A stretch of DNA of 64,000 nucleotides from DASXUX01 sp036504595 (GTDB lineage Bacteria > Planctomycetota > SZUA-567 > H5-PLA8): positions 1 to 64,000 of the forward strand of contig DASXUX010000020.1 in the NCBI GenBank assembly GCA_036504595.1, in the 5' to 3' direction. Both the position numbers and the translations under genes were made by a program. Shown piece by piece: positions 31,378-40,058 of this stretch. Numbering within the stretch: position 1 is the stretch's first letter; each line of letters opens with the position of its first letter. A model generated the notes under the pieces. That model was not told where the DNA came from. It did no database searches and saw nothing but the letters and a program-made list of their open reading frames with translations.

Positions 31378-33594
31378 ATGTTGGGACCGAAGACTCCAGA
31401 CTCCAGATTCCAGACTTCCAGACTGCGTCTTCTGGGAATTCTCCTCTGCGCACTTTCGGGTGCCTACGTTTTCGCGGGCGAACCTGAGCACGTCACGGCG
31501 GAGCAGGTCGAGGAAGCTCTGAAGAAGGGCTCCCAGGTCGCGCTGCAGAATCTCGAAAACTACCGCCGCACGCCGAACATCGGCTACACGGTGGTGTGCG
31601 TCATGGCGCTGCTCAATTCGGGCGTCCCGCGCGACCATCATCGAGTGCTGGAAGCCATCAAGCGCATTGTCGCGGAGGCCGAGTACTGCAACGACTCCTA
31701 CCAGGGAACGTACCAGTGCGGTCTGATCAACATGCTGCTGGCGACGCTGAAAGATCCGGCGCACGCGCGACTCGCCAAGCGCATGACCCTGCAGCTTCAG
31801 CGCTTTCAAAACCCCGACGGCGGCTGGGGCGATTACAGCCGTACGCAGTACGCTCTGCTGGGCCTGAAAGCGGCGCGCGAAATGAGCATCGATATTCCGC
31901 CGGAAGTCTTCAAGCGCGCCAAGCGGTTCATGGAGACCGGGCAGAACAAGGATGGAAGCTGGGCGTACACTCCGGCCGGCGGCAACGGCTACGGCAGCAT
32001 GACGACCGCCGGAATCTCCAGCCTCTTCATCGCCAATGAACAGAACTATAAGGAGAGCCCCGTCTGCGGAGCGGCTCCCAACGATGACGCGATGCAGTCC
32101 GCGTTGCGCTGGCTGGGCGAACACTTCAGCGTCACCGAAAATCCCTGTCACAACGGCTACCATTTCTACTACCTTTACGCGCTGGAACGCATCGGTGTGC
32201 TGACGGGGCAGCGCTATATCGGCGGCCACGACTGGTATCGCGAAGGCGCCGATTACCTGGTCAGCACGCAAGCCAAAGACGGCAGTTGGCCGCGCGGCGG
32301 CACGCTGGGGACCGAATTCGCTCTGCTTTTCCTTGGCAAGGGCCGTGAACCCGTTGTCATGCAGAAGCTGCAATACGCCGGCGACTGGAACTGCGATCCG
32401 TACGATGCCAATGACCTTGCCGAACAAGCCGGCCGCGACTTGAAGCTGCCGATGACCGTGCAGGTCGTCAGCACCAGCGCCGGTCTGCCCGGAATTGCCG
32501 GCGCGCCGATCCTGTACCTGCAGGGGCACAAGGCATTCAGCTTCGATCCCGACACGCGCGCGGCGATCAAGGGATTTCTTGATCAGGGCGGATTTGTTCT
32601 CGCCTGCGCCTGCTGCGGTTCGGCGAATTTCGACAAGTCTTTCCGCTCCGAAATGGCGGCGATTTTTCCTGACTCGGCCTTCGAACGACTTCCGCAAAAC
32701 CATCCGATCTACACCGGCCCGCACCCGATCATGCAGCCGGCCGCCGTCATGGTCGAAGGCCTGAACACCGGCTGCCGCACCTCGGTGCTCTACGCGCCGC
32801 ACGATTTATGCTGCGGGTGGAGCGGCTGCAAAGGTTGCCGCGACAAGGACTGCATTTCCGCGACGATCGCCAAGGACCTGGGCGTGAACATGATCGCCTA
32901 CGCGCTCAAATTCAAAAAGATGGATCGCAAGTTAGACGATCCGCTGGTGATCGGCCGAGCGCCTTCGGGTACTCTGCAGCGCAGTGCGCTTGTCGTCGGC
33001 CAGTTGTCTCACAACGGCGATTGGAATCCCGACCCCGGCTCCATCCCCAACCTGACGCAGACGCTGAAAGAAAGCATCGGCATGAAAGGCAGCGTCGAAA
33101 AACGCCGCGTCGTGCTGGGCGTGGACGATTTGGGCGAGTTCCCGCTTCTGTATCTCACGGGGCATCGGGCGTTCGAGTACACGGCAGGCCAGATCGATGC
33201 CTTGCGAACGTATCTCGACCGCGGCGGCTTCCTTCTTTCTGATCCCTGCTGCGGCCAGGCCGAATTCGATGCCGCCTTCCGCAGGCTGTGCAAGCAGCTT
33301 TACCCCGACAAGCCGCTGGCGGTCCTGCCGCTTTCGCACGTGGTTCTGCAACAGCCCTATCGCATTGAGAGCATCACGTACAAACCGGCCGCGCAACGGC
33401 TCGTGCCCAACCTCGGCGCCAAACCGGCCCTCGAAGGCATCAGCGCGCCCGACGGCCGCTTGCAGGTGCTGTACAGCCGGTTCAACATCGGGTGCGAACT
33501 GCAAGGACATCCGTGCCTCGATTGCGTCGGCGTTTCGGCCCCCGACGCGTACCACATTGCGGTCAACGCCGTGTTCTATGCGCTCTCGCACTGA
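31378..33594 (+). CDS. Prenyltransferase-repeat / double DUF4159 exported protein
   Basis: A 738-residue exported protein. A signal peptide (RLLGILLCALSGAYVFAGE) lies at about residues 17-34, lengthened in front by residues encoded by an AGACTCC heptamer array. Residues about 40-320 are alpha/alpha-toroid repeats of the prenyltransferase/squalene-cyclase type (FQNPDGGWGDYSRTQYALLG; QNKDGSWAY; AKDGSWPRGG), but without an obvious DXDD catalytic motif. Two DUF4159 domains follow (about 325-530 and 540-735), each with a GGFLL or GGFVL strand next to a CC pair (ACACCGS; SDPCCGQ). DUF4159 is a class I glutamine amidotransferase-like fold of unknown role common in planctomycetes. A 20-bp perfect palindrome follows the stop directly. 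Confidence 0.88.
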   Translation: MLGPKTPDSRFQTSRLRLLGILLCALSGAYVFAGEPEHVTAEQVEEALKKGSQVALQNLENYRRTPNIGYTVVCVMALLNSGVPRDHHRVLEAIKRIVAEAEYCNDSYQGTYQCGLINMLLATLKDPAHARLAKRMTLQLQRFQNPDGGWGDYSRTQYALLGLKAAREMSIDIPPEVFKRAKRFMETGQNKDGSWAYTPAGGNGYGSMTTAGISSLFIANEQNYKESPVCGAAPNDDAMQSALRWLGEHFSVTENPCHNGYHFYYLYALERIGVLTGQRYIGGHDWYREGADYLVSTQAKDGSWPRGGTLGTEFALLFLGKGREPVVMQKLQYAGDWNCDPYDANDLAEQAGRDLKLPMTVQVVSTSAGLPGIAGAPILYLQGHKAFSFDPDTRAAIKGFLDQGGFVLACACCGSANFDKSFRSEMAAIFPDSAFERLPQNHPIYTGPHPIMQPAAVMVEGLNTGCRTSVLYAPHDLCCGWSGCKGCRDKDCISATIAKDLGVNMIAYALKFKKMDRKLDDPLVIGRAPSGTLQRSALVVGQLSHNGDWNPDPGSIPNLTQTLKESIGMKGSVEKRRVVLGVDDLGEFPLLYLTGHRAFEYTAGQIDALRTYLDRGGFLLSDPCCGQAEFDAAFRRLCKQLYPDKPLAVLPLSHVVLQQPYRIESITYKPAAQRLVPNLGAKPALEGISAPDGRLQVLYSRFNIGCELQGHPCLDCVGVSAPDAYHIAVNAVFYALSH
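31386..31422. repeat. AGACTCC heptamer array in signal-peptide region
   Basis: Units AGACTCC, AGACTCC, AGATTCC, AGACTTCC, AGACTGC. It encodes about residues 4-15 of the DUF4159 protein. The same family lies at 56001-56037 after the OppB-like gene stop. Confidence 0.8.
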
Positions 33595-33595
33595 T

Positions 33596-33615
33596 TTTTA
33601 TTTAGCTAAATAAAA
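33596..33615 (+). terminator. A/T palindrome after DUF4159 gene
   Basis: TTTTATTTAGCTAAATAAAA is a perfect 20-bp palindrome starting one base after the TGA stop. It is symmetric and could act as a terminator in both directions or as a protein-binding site. It opens a conspicuously A/T-richer stretch up to about 33730. Confidence 0.5.
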
Positions 33616-33773
33616 TACTAATATCGTTGCAGTAATTTTGAATTTCAGGCGTCCTATTATTGGGTGCTGATCTTTGACAAGCGAATAGAGAAATGAGGTT
33701 TGTATGCACATTGTGCACTCGTGGACAAATGTTGGTGCGTGATGGCGATGTTTAGGCGGGATGAAACGCACAT

Positions 33774-33852
33774 GTGCACTTTTTTACAGACAATTGCTGC
33801 GAGCCGGCGTTGATCCGGTGCTGAATACCACCACACGTGCACTTTTTTACAG
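33774..33852. repeat. Direct repeat GTGCACTTTTTTACAG, two copies
   Basis: Identical 16-bp copies at 33774-33789 and 33837-33852, spaced 63 bp start to start. Each contains the palindrome GTGCAC and is preceded by CACATG or CACACG. Another TGCACATTGTGCAC lies at 33709-33722. The repeats are just past the 3' end of the next gene (minus strand) in a gene-free 273-bp region. Confidence 0.7.
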
Positions 33853-33867
33853 GAGTAGCCGCGGGGC

Positions 33868-34656
33868 TCAGTTCCTACCCGCCAACCGTAACCCCAACCA
33901 GAGCCCCGTCGCGATGAGCAGCACGCCCGTGAGTCGCCCAAGCAGGTGCAGCCCGGTTTCGGGTGCGGCTTCCGCCATTACGCGAGGAGCGGGCTGGCAC
34001 GTTTCCTTGGGCGGCACGATCATCTCGTGCGAACGCTCCGCGATCTCCGGCCGCCCGGTTGTCAGAAGCGCCTCGACCAGCGCCGTCAGCTTGCTCTGCG
34101 TCACGACCGCCGTCTTAATTCGCCGCCAACCACTGGGGGAGTTCGCCTCCGGCACGAAGTAGTCAAACGCCCCGCTCATCCGCCGCGCGATCTTCGAACC
34201 CGCACCGTCCTCCGCCAGCGCCACCTGCCCAACGTCTCCGCCGAGCACGCGCCAGCGGTTGGGATCGCTCTGGTTTTTCACCAATAGCAACAGCGCCGTC
34301 TCGCCGCTCGCGAGCTGCGCCTGTCCCGGACAGTGAGTCTCCACCGAGCCGACCGTTGCGCCGAAACACTCGACCTCGATCTGCTTTTTTCCTGCGAGAT
34401 CGCCTTTGCGAACCGCTTCCACTTCGCAACGGGCCACTGTCAACGGAATGCCGCCGTCCCGCCCCGCTTCGACATGCAGTTCCCCGATGCGCACCTGCGC
34501 GGCCACCTGCGCCATTTGCAGAAGCTCCGCAAAATCGTCCGTCAAGCGGCTCGCCGCCGAGGTGCGCTGGCCGCTCGCCAGAAGAACCGCCAGCCCGCTG
34601 ACGATCGCCAGCACACCGGCCGCTTTGAGACAATAACTCACCCAAGGTCGAGACAT
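33868..34656 (-). CDS. Exported protein with C-terminal membrane helix, unknown function
   Basis: A 262-residue protein. An N-terminal hydrophobic segment (about 12-29, AGVLAIVSGLAVLLAS) is a signal peptide or anchor. The C-terminal helix (about 240-258, LTGVLLIATGLWLGLRLAG) ends in a short basic tail, so the protein is probably membrane-attached with its bulk outside. The middle has a beta-rich region with EVECFGATVGSV and GETALLLLVKNQ, recalling small secreted domains described only by pattern. No family recognised. GGGGGA lies six bases before the ATG at 34656, favouring it over an in-frame ATG at 34668. Confidence 0.65.
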   Translation of the reverse strand: MSRPWVSYCLKAAGVLAIVSGLAVLLASGQRTSAASRLTDDFAELLQMAQVAAQVRIGELHVEAGRDGGIPLTVARCEVEAVRKGDLAGKKQIEVECFGATVGSVETHCPGQAQLASGETALLLLVKNQSDPNRWRVLGGDVGQVALAEDGAGSKIARRMSGAFDYFVPEANSPSGWRRIKTAVVTQSKLTALVEALLTTGRPEIAERSHEMIVPPKETCQPAPRVMAEAAPETGLHLLGRLTGVLLIATGLWLGLRLAGRN

Positions 34657-34831
34657 GGCGTCCCCCATTCGTGTCCAGCTCTATGCGTCCGCCCTAGGCA
34701 TCGCACGCTGCTTGCCAGTCTGGCACAAACGCGTAACGCCATATCCATAAAGCAGTTAGTGGTAACACGCGTTTGCTCGAGACTGCGAGACTGTCGAATT
34801 CTTCGGACAGCGATCGGACAGTTAACTACAT

Positions 34832-34893
34832 GGAACCGCCAAGACGCCAAGACAGAAGAAACTCTTTGCGCCTTCGCGTCTTGGCGGTTCAAA
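34832..34893. repeat. Inverted CGCCAAGA / TCTTGGCG arms
   Basis: GGAACCGCCAAGACGCCAAG at 34831-34850 faces GCGCCTTCGCGTCTTGGCGG at 34868-34887, about 17 bp apart, so a stable hairpin is possible. The element lies directly after the stop of the frame at 34898. Confidence 0.8.
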
Positions 34894-34897
34894 CCCT

Positions 34898-35440
34898 TCA
34901 GCGAGACCGTTCTTTCGCCAGTTGTTCATACGAGACCACATTCTGATACCGCGTCATCTCGCGCTGCTCCTGCACCCGCCGCAGCGCTTCTGTCGGGATG
35001 CCGTTGCGGTCGCGCGCAGCGCTTTCAGCAAAGTACCGCGCCGCCGCGAGGTTGGCTTGCGACGCGGCGCGCCCCCTGGCGATGTCTCCATTGAATGCGC
35101 CAAGCTGCGCCTGCCGGTCCGCCGCCTGAGCCATGAACGCCTGATGCGTCGCGCGCTCCTGTTGCTCGACCACGCTGCTCTTCCAAACGTCACGCCGGGC
35201 TTGAGCCTCCTCGCGCGAGGCGACCCACTGCCGGAACGCCACGCGGCTGTTCTGTGCTGCTCGCGCGTTCTCCGCGGCTTCCTCCAGAGCATACGCATGC
35301 TCCCGGTTGCGCTCGGCCTGCTGCTGCTCCAAGCTCAACTCCGCCCGCCTGAACGGCTCCGGAGCGACCTCTCCCGCCGCGGCCAACCGGGCTGCTCGGC
35401 GCGCGCTGTTCAGCAGATCATTGAAAGCCGTGTGGCTGCC
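34898..35440 (-). CDS. Frame-shifted C-terminal continuation of the Q/R-rich secreted protein
   Basis: About 180 codons that continue the upstream gene in another frame. They read on from about 35440 (TAFNDLLNSARRAARL) through an Ala/Gln/Arg-rich helical region (SLEQQQAERNREHAYALEEA, VVEQQERATHQAFMAQAADR) to a stop at 34898. The composition matches the Q/R/E-rich coiled coil of the protein ending at 35418. No start codon with a ribosome binding site is visible at the junction. The simplest reading is an indel or programmed frameshift that removes this tail from the main protein; a separate gene with an unusual start is less likely. Confidence 0.5.
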   Translation of the reverse strand, partial: GSHTAFNDLLNSARRAARLAAAGEVAPEPFRRAELSLEQQQAERNREHAYALEEAAENARAAQNSRVAFRQWVASREEAQARRDVWKSSVVEQQERATHQAFMAQAADRQAQLGAFNGDIARGRAASQANLAAARYFAESAARDRNGIPTEALRRVQEQREMTRYQNVVSYEQLAKERSR

Positions 35441-37817
35441 GCCCGTCCCTCCCTTCCCGGCCTTGATGGCGTTCTTCCATCTGCTGCTGCCGTTCCTGGT
35501 GTTGCTCAATATTCTGCTGCTGACGTTCCGGCACACGTTCCTGCCGCTGCTCGATATTCTGCTGGCGAGTCTGCTGCTCTGCCGCGCGTTGCTCCTGCAT
35601 CTGTCTCTGCTGAGCTTCCCGCTGCTGAGCTTCTTGCTGACGTTGTTGTTGTTCCTGCTGCGCGCGCTGCTGCGCTTCCTGTTGGCGAGCTTGCTGCTGC
35701 GCCGCGCGCTGCTCTTGCATCTGCCGTTGCTGCGCTTCACGTTGCTGCTCAGCCTGCTGGCGTTGCTGCTGTTCCTGCTGCGCCCGCTGTTGAGCTGCCT
35801 GCTGGCGAGCCTGCTCCTCTGCCGCGCGCTGAGCCTGCATCTGCCGTTGCTGGGCTTCGCGTTGCTGAGCCTCCTGTTGCCGCCTCTGCTGTTCCTGTTG
35901 CGCCCGCTGCTGAACTTCCTGCTGGCGCTGTTGCTGCTGCTGGCGTTGCTGCTCCTGAATCTGGCGCTGCTGTTCCTGCATCTGCATGCGCCGCTGCTGC
36001 TCCTCCTGAGCCCGTTGCTGGCCCTGCTGCCGCTCGCCAGCCTCGCGCTGTTGTCGTTGCTGTTCCTGAATGTTTCGCTGCTGCTGTTGCGCCTCCTGGC
36101 GCCGCTGCTGTTCTTCGCGGGCGCGCGGCGTGCCCTGCTGCACCGACGTGTTGATCGGCTGCTGCCGCACGTCTGCCTCGATCTTCCGCGCCCGCTCGCG
36201 AGCTGCTTCGCGCCGCTGCTGCAGATCCTGCTGGCTGCGCTGCGCTTCCTGCCGGCCAACCTCTTCCGCCTTCAGCCGCTGCTGGAACGACTTTGACTCC
36301 GCCTGCACAGCTTCCGGCCGCGGCCGTTCACGCTGGATCGCCTGCAACTGGTCCCTCCGCGCCGCATTTTGCTCGCGCTTCAAGGCCGCCTGCGTCAGCA
36401 ACTGCTCCCGCCGCTGCTCGTTCTGTTCGGCCAGAGCATCCCGGCGCAGACGGGCCGCGTCCTGCCGTGTCTGCGACGCCTGCTGCCGCTCCTGCTCTTC
36501 CCGTCGCACGTCCGCCTGCCGCGTTTGAGCTTGCCGCTGGCGGATCTCGCGTGCCTGCGTGTCGGCTTTCACGCGCTGGTCCAGCGCAAGCCCCCGCGCC
36601 TCGCGCGTCGCGGTTTGCTGGCGCTGCCGGGCTTCCTGCCGCGCTCGGTCCAGCAGCGAGCGGTCGGCAATCCGCCCCGCCTGCGCCTCGGACCGCGCAT
36701 GTCGCACCGCCTCCCGCGCCTCGATGCGGTCGAGTCGCTGCTCGATCCGGGCCTGAGCGACAACCGGCGAGAACGCAGCCGCCTCACGAATTCGCGGCCG
36801 ATAGAGATGGTACTGATTCCCCGAGAAGTAGCCGAAGCGCACCCCCACTCCGACCCCGAAGACCGGATCGGCCAGCGCCACGACCGGCACTCGCCACGCC
36901 GAATGACTGTTGATGAACGCGAAGTCGAGACCGAAGTTGACGATCCCGCCGTGGCCGAATGCAATCCCCGTCGTGAATGCCACATCGCCAAAGAACGCTC
37001 CCGCCGACCAGCTCGGCACATAATAAGGAGCATAATCATAATATCCGAATGCGGTGACGGGGATGAACGTGTAGTCCCAGCGGTTCAGCCCAAAACCGAA
37101 GTTCACGCCCACGTGCCGCCCAAAGTACGAAAAGCCAATATTCGGAGCGAAGTACGCTTCTGGCGGCAGCGGAGCCCATCCATAGTAGCGGTCCGTGTGC
37201 GCCCACGTGACCCACGCCGGTCCCCACGTGACGTCCGGCACCCAGCACCAGTTGTGTCGCGGCAGATACGTCCAACGCCCATAGTGGAACGGCGCCCACC
37301 CCCACGAATAATCCGAGGCCCAGACATAGCCGACGTTCTGGTCGAAGACCCAGTGCCCGCCGCTGCGATACGGCGCCCAACTGGCGTCGCTGAGCGTGTG
37401 ATACGGCTGCCAGACGTAACCGTACCCGTCCGTTTCGATCCAGTTTCCATACGGCGCCAGGTTGTTGTAGAAGGTCGTCAGATCCGGCTGCGCATCCGGC
37501 GGCGTGGCCAGTTGATTGAAATCGCGGATCGGCTCATGAGTCGTCTCGCTGGCCAGAATCACGTCGGACACCGGCGCGGGCCGCTGAAGCATCGCCTGCA
37601 CGACGTCGTCCGGAACGCCTACGTCATATAAATACCGGATGTCATCCGCCGAAAGATCGTATGTGTCTTCGCTGTTTTGAACGTACGTCAGCATCACTTC
37701 ATCGGACACGCCCGAGCGCGTCATATCGATGATATCGTACATGTCGGCGCGAACCGCACGGCTTGGCAGAATGAAAACAAGTGCCATCGTGAGCGCACAA
37801 AGAATTCGAGCGTACAT
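35418..37817 (-). CDS. Secreted DUF6600-like protein with long Q/R/E coiled coil
   Basis: A 799-residue exported protein. It has a signal peptide ending at AVRA (residue 24), a short helical region (about 30-65), then a Tyr/Trp-rich beta domain (about 95-260) with repeated YGNWIETDGYGYVWQPY, YGWAPLP and GHWVF motifs, as in DUF6600-type proteins. From about residue 330 to the end it is a Gln/Arg/Glu coiled coil. Three tandem 40-residue repeats, RAQQEQQ...RQMQEQRAAE, occupy about 631-757. Such proteins are found in the periplasm or envelope of PVC and acidobacterial genomes; no function is established. The chain ends at GRQPHGFQ, after which the coiled-coil composition continues in another frame. 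GAGGTGG precedes the ATG at 37817. Confidence 0.8.
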   Translation of the reverse strand: MYARILCALTMALVFILPSRAVRADMYDIIDMTRSGVSDEVMLTYVQNSEDTYDLSADDIRYLYDVGVPDDVVQAMLQRPAPVSDVILASETTHEPIRDFNQLATPPDAQPDLTTFYNNLAPYGNWIETDGYGYVWQPYHTLSDASWAPYRSGGHWVFDQNVGYVWASDYSWGWAPFHYGRWTYLPRHNWCWVPDVTWGPAWVTWAHTDRYYGWAPLPPEAYFAPNIGFSYFGRHVGVNFGFGLNRWDYTFIPVTAFGYYDYAPYYVPSWSAGAFFGDVAFTTGIAFGHGGIVNFGLDFAFINSHSAWRVPVVALADPVFGVGVGVRFGYFSGNQYHLYRPRIREAAAFSPVVAQARIEQRLDRIEAREAVRHARSEAQAGRIADRSLLDRARQEARQRQQTATREARGLALDQRVKADTQAREIRQRQAQTRQADVRREEQERQQASQTRQDAARLRRDALAEQNEQRREQLLTQAALKREQNAARRDQLQAIQRERPRPEAVQAESKSFQQRLKAEEVGRQEAQRSQQDLQQRREAARERARKIEADVRQQPINTSVQQGTPRAREEQQRRQEAQQQQRNIQEQQRQQREAGERQQGQQRAQEEQQRRMQMQEQQRQIQEQQRQQQQQRQQEVQQRAQQEQQRRQQEAQQREAQQRQMQAQRAAEEQARQQAAQQRAQQEQQQRQQAEQQREAQQRQMQEQRAAQQQARQQEAQQRAQQEQQQRQQEAQQREAQQRQMQEQRAAEQQTRQQNIEQRQERVPERQQQNIEQHQERQQQMEERHQGREGRDGRQPHGFQ
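35547..35906. repeat. Three tandem 120-bp repeats in coiled-coil gene
   Basis: Units 35547-35666, 35667-35786 and 35787-35906, each encoding 40 residues of near-identical Gln/Arg/Glu-rich sequence. Such repeats are prone to slippage, which could also cause the downstream frame change. Confidence 0.8.
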
Positions 37818-38272
37818 CGTCCACCTCTGTTTTCACCCTCCCCCAACCATTTTGAAAATCGCCGCGCGACGCTGACCCGGCCACATGTCGCGGCGCATCC
37901 CCCTCCTTGCGAGAACCATGCCGAATCCGCGTGAGGTTGTGGCACGCACGTGAGTGGCGCCGTCCTTTTTTGGCGCCAATCTCGTGCGTGCGGATTCGTC
38001 GTGACGTGTGTCGAGTGACGACTGACGGGTGACATGGATGAAGCGCCCGTGCGCATCAGAGCCGCGACCGTAAGGGAGCGGCAGCCTAGCGCCGCAGGCG
38101 CGCCTCAAGACTTTCGCAGTGCGTGCGCCGCAGCCCGCCGCCGTTCTCCCCCTTCCCTCCTAGGGAAGGGGGCCGGGGGGTTAGGTTTGCGGCCGCGCCG
38201 CAGCGATTGCGGAGCGCGGGCGTGATGCGCCCCTCACATCCGCTCCACCCGTCACGCGTCACTCGTCACCCG
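37818..38272. other. 455-bp intergenic repeat island
   Basis: No gene. From left to right: an interrupted inverted repeat around 37930-38000 including TGGCGCC / GGCGCCA at 37953-37976 and CGAATCCGC / GCGTGCGGATTCG; a GTGACGG heptamer arm (37999-38034); the palindrome CGCGACCGTAAGGGAGCGGC (38063-38082); a C-rich/G-rich palindrome (38146-38190); and the complementary GTCACCC arm (38249-38272) abutting the alcohol dehydrogenase stop. The two heptamer arms are of one family in opposite orientation. Confidence 0.75.
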
Positions 38273-39304
38273 TTACGGATTGATCACGATCTTATTCCGG
38301 TTCGGGCTCGCCATCACTTCCAGCGCCTCGTGTATCCGCGTCAGCGGGAACCGGTGCGAAATAATCGCGTCCACATCGACCAGCTTCGTCTCCATCAGCC
38401 GGATGGCCTTCTGCATCGCCAGCGGCGTCGTCCCGAAGCTCGCGTCCATTCGCCCTTCCAGAAAATGCGTGTGCCCGCCATCCAGATAAAACTTCTCGTG
38501 CGTTGTGATCCCAAAAACGTTCCACCGCGTCCCGCGCCGCCGCAGATCGACCATCAACTGCACCGCCTCGATGGGCCCGGCTGCTTCCACGATCAAGTTC
38601 GGCCCTTTCGGAAGGATCTGGTACACGCGCTTGCGGATATCATCGCGCGAGGGATTGAGCGTATGCGTCGCGCCCAGCTTGCGCGCGTTCTCCAGAGCGT
38701 AATCGCTGGCGTCGATGGCGATCAGCCGCGCCGCGCCCGCCGCCTTGGCGACCATCATGCACAGCAGGCCGATGCTTCCGACGCCGATGATGATCACATC
38801 GTCGCCAACCTGCATCTCGCTGTACTGAATGACCCCCTTCCATGCGCCCGAAAGCGGCTCGGTGAGCGCTGCCGCATCGAACGAAGTCGCGTCCGGCTTA
38901 TGGAACAGGCACTTCGCGTCGGTCTTCATGTACTCCGCGAACGCCCCCGGCCAGACATCGTCCGGCCCATCGCCGCCCGTCGTGAACGCGTGTTCGCAGT
39001 AATGCGTCTTCCCCTCGCGGCAGTTGGGACACAGCCCGCAAAACCCCGACGGCTGGCAGATCACTGCGTCGCCTTCCTTGAAGCTCTGCACATTCGCCCC
39101 CACCGCCGACACGACGCCCGACGGCTCATGCCCCGCGATGAACGGAAACTTCACGTTCCGCCGGATCCCTTTGATCGCTTTATAGTCCGTCGCACAAACC
39201 CCGCACGCCTTGATCCGCACCACCACTTCGCCCGCCCCCGGCGTCGGCATCGGACAATCTTCCAGTACCAATTTGTTGAAATCCTTCAGCACGGCGGCGA
39301 GCAT
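38273..39304 (-). CDS. Zinc-dependent medium-chain alcohol/polyol dehydrogenase
   Basis: A 343-residue MDR-family dehydrogenase resembling sorbitol and threonine dehydrogenases. The catalytic zinc site uses C in ACGVCATDYK and GHEPSG. The structural zinc cysteines are in CGLCPNCREGKTHYCEH (four Cys in the usual spacing). The Rossmann motif is GVGSIGLL (about 168-175), followed by the acidic IAIDAS typical of NAD preference. Substrate is likely a polyol or sugar alcohol, not determinable here. AGGAGA lies seven bases before the ATG at 39304; the longer upstream frame lacks such a site. The TAA stop abuts the GTCACCC arm of a repeat island. Confidence 0.92.
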   Translation of the reverse strand: MLAAVLKDFNKLVLEDCPMPTPGAGEVVVRIKACGVCATDYKAIKGIRRNVKFPFIAGHEPSGVVSAVGANVQSFKEGDAVICQPSGFCGLCPNCREGKTHYCEHAFTTGGDGPDDVWPGAFAEYMKTDAKCLFHKPDATSFDAAALTEPLSGAWKGVIQYSEMQVGDDVIIIGVGSIGLLCMMVAKAAGAARLIAIDASDYALENARKLGATHTLNPSRDDIRKRVYQILPKGPNLIVEAAGPIEAVQLMVDLRRRGTRWNVFGITTHEKFYLDGGHTHFLEGRMDASFGTTPLAMQKAIRLMETKLVDVDAIISHRFPLTRIHEALEVMASPNRNKIVINP

Positions 39305-39460
39305 GAGTTGATCTCCTAATGGGCTGCCGCTGAAGTTAGCCAAGCAGACTCAAAAGTAAAAGAGGGTTTCGCCAAATGCGTTCTGATGACCAGCCTGCGC
39401 GCCGAATGGACACAGGTGCCAAAATATATTATCATCGGTTTTCAGTGCGGAGACAGAATC

Positions 39461-39715
39461 ATGACAAAGAAAGCGCTCCTGAAGGAAGCCAAGAAATTGA
39501 GTCTGCCAGAGCGCGAGAAGCTTGCGTATCAGCTTCTTGTCGGCGTAGAGCGCGAGCTCGAAGATGCGCCGCTTTCCGAGGATCTCAAAGCCGAGTTGGA
39601 CCGCCGCATGGATGTCATCGAGGCCAGTCCGCGCCGCGGCACGTCTATTGAGGACGTCATGCGCGACTACGATCGGAGGATAAAGCCCGCGAGGCGTCGG
39701 AAATGCGCCTCATAG
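39461..39715 (+). CDS. Addiction module antitoxin (TIGR02574-like)
   Basis: An 84-residue, mostly helical protein of the 'addiction module component' type: LLKEAKKLSLPEREKLAYQL, then a charged tail with RRMDVIEASPRRGTSIEDV that would wrap the toxin. It overlaps the ParE/RelE toxin by 13 bases. CGGAGA lies just upstream of the ATG at 39461. It probably neutralises the toxin and may autoregulate the pair. Confidence 0.82.
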   Translation: MTKKALLKEAKKLSLPEREKLAYQLLVGVERELEDAPLSEDLKAELDRRMDVIEASPRRGTSIEDVMRDYDRRIKPARRRKCAS

Positions 39716-40014
39716 AGATCAGTCCGTTTGCATGGGATGACCTCCACGCGGCCTCGCAATGGCTCGAAGCGGCCCGCGATGGCTCGGCCGAGTTGTTCAG
39801 GGCCGATTTCCGCAGAGTGCTCGAACGCATGCAGCGTGCGCCCGAACTGCCTCCGATTTTGGGCAGAGACGTTCGGCGGTTGCTGATGGATACCTTTAAG
39901 TATCACGTCTACTATCGGGTTTTTCCGGATTCCATTGTCGTTGTCGCCGTCGTCCACGCCCACCGCCACCCGCGTGTATGGAAAAAGTTACTGCGCCAAC
40001 GCTCCACGATGTAA
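39703..40014 (+). CDS. ParE/RelE-superfamily toxin
   Basis: A 103-residue toxin of the ParE/RelE fold. SPFAWDDLHAASQWLE gives the N-terminal helix pair, and KYHVYYRVFPDSIVVVAVVHAHRHP gives the central strands with the family YYRV and HAHRHP patterns. ParE types poison gyrase and RelE types cut mRNA; the sequence does not decide. It follows its antitoxin with a 13-base overlap. The pair is an isolated module. Confidence 0.88.
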   Translation: MRLIEISPFAWDDLHAASQWLEAARDGSAELFRADFRRVLERMQRAPELPPILGRDVRRLLMDTFKYHVYYRVFPDSIVVVAVVHAHRHPRVWKKLLRQRSTM

Positions 40015-40058
40015 ATCCGTCTGAGCGGGGTTCCTACTCGCCGTGCAAGCCTCAAGCC

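Noticed and set aside
35307..36296. A Leu-rich plus-strand ORF resembling a polytopic membrane protein
   Set aside because: It is the complement of the CAG-rich Gln codons of the coiled-coil gene, whose signal peptide and DUF6600-like domain support the minus strand.
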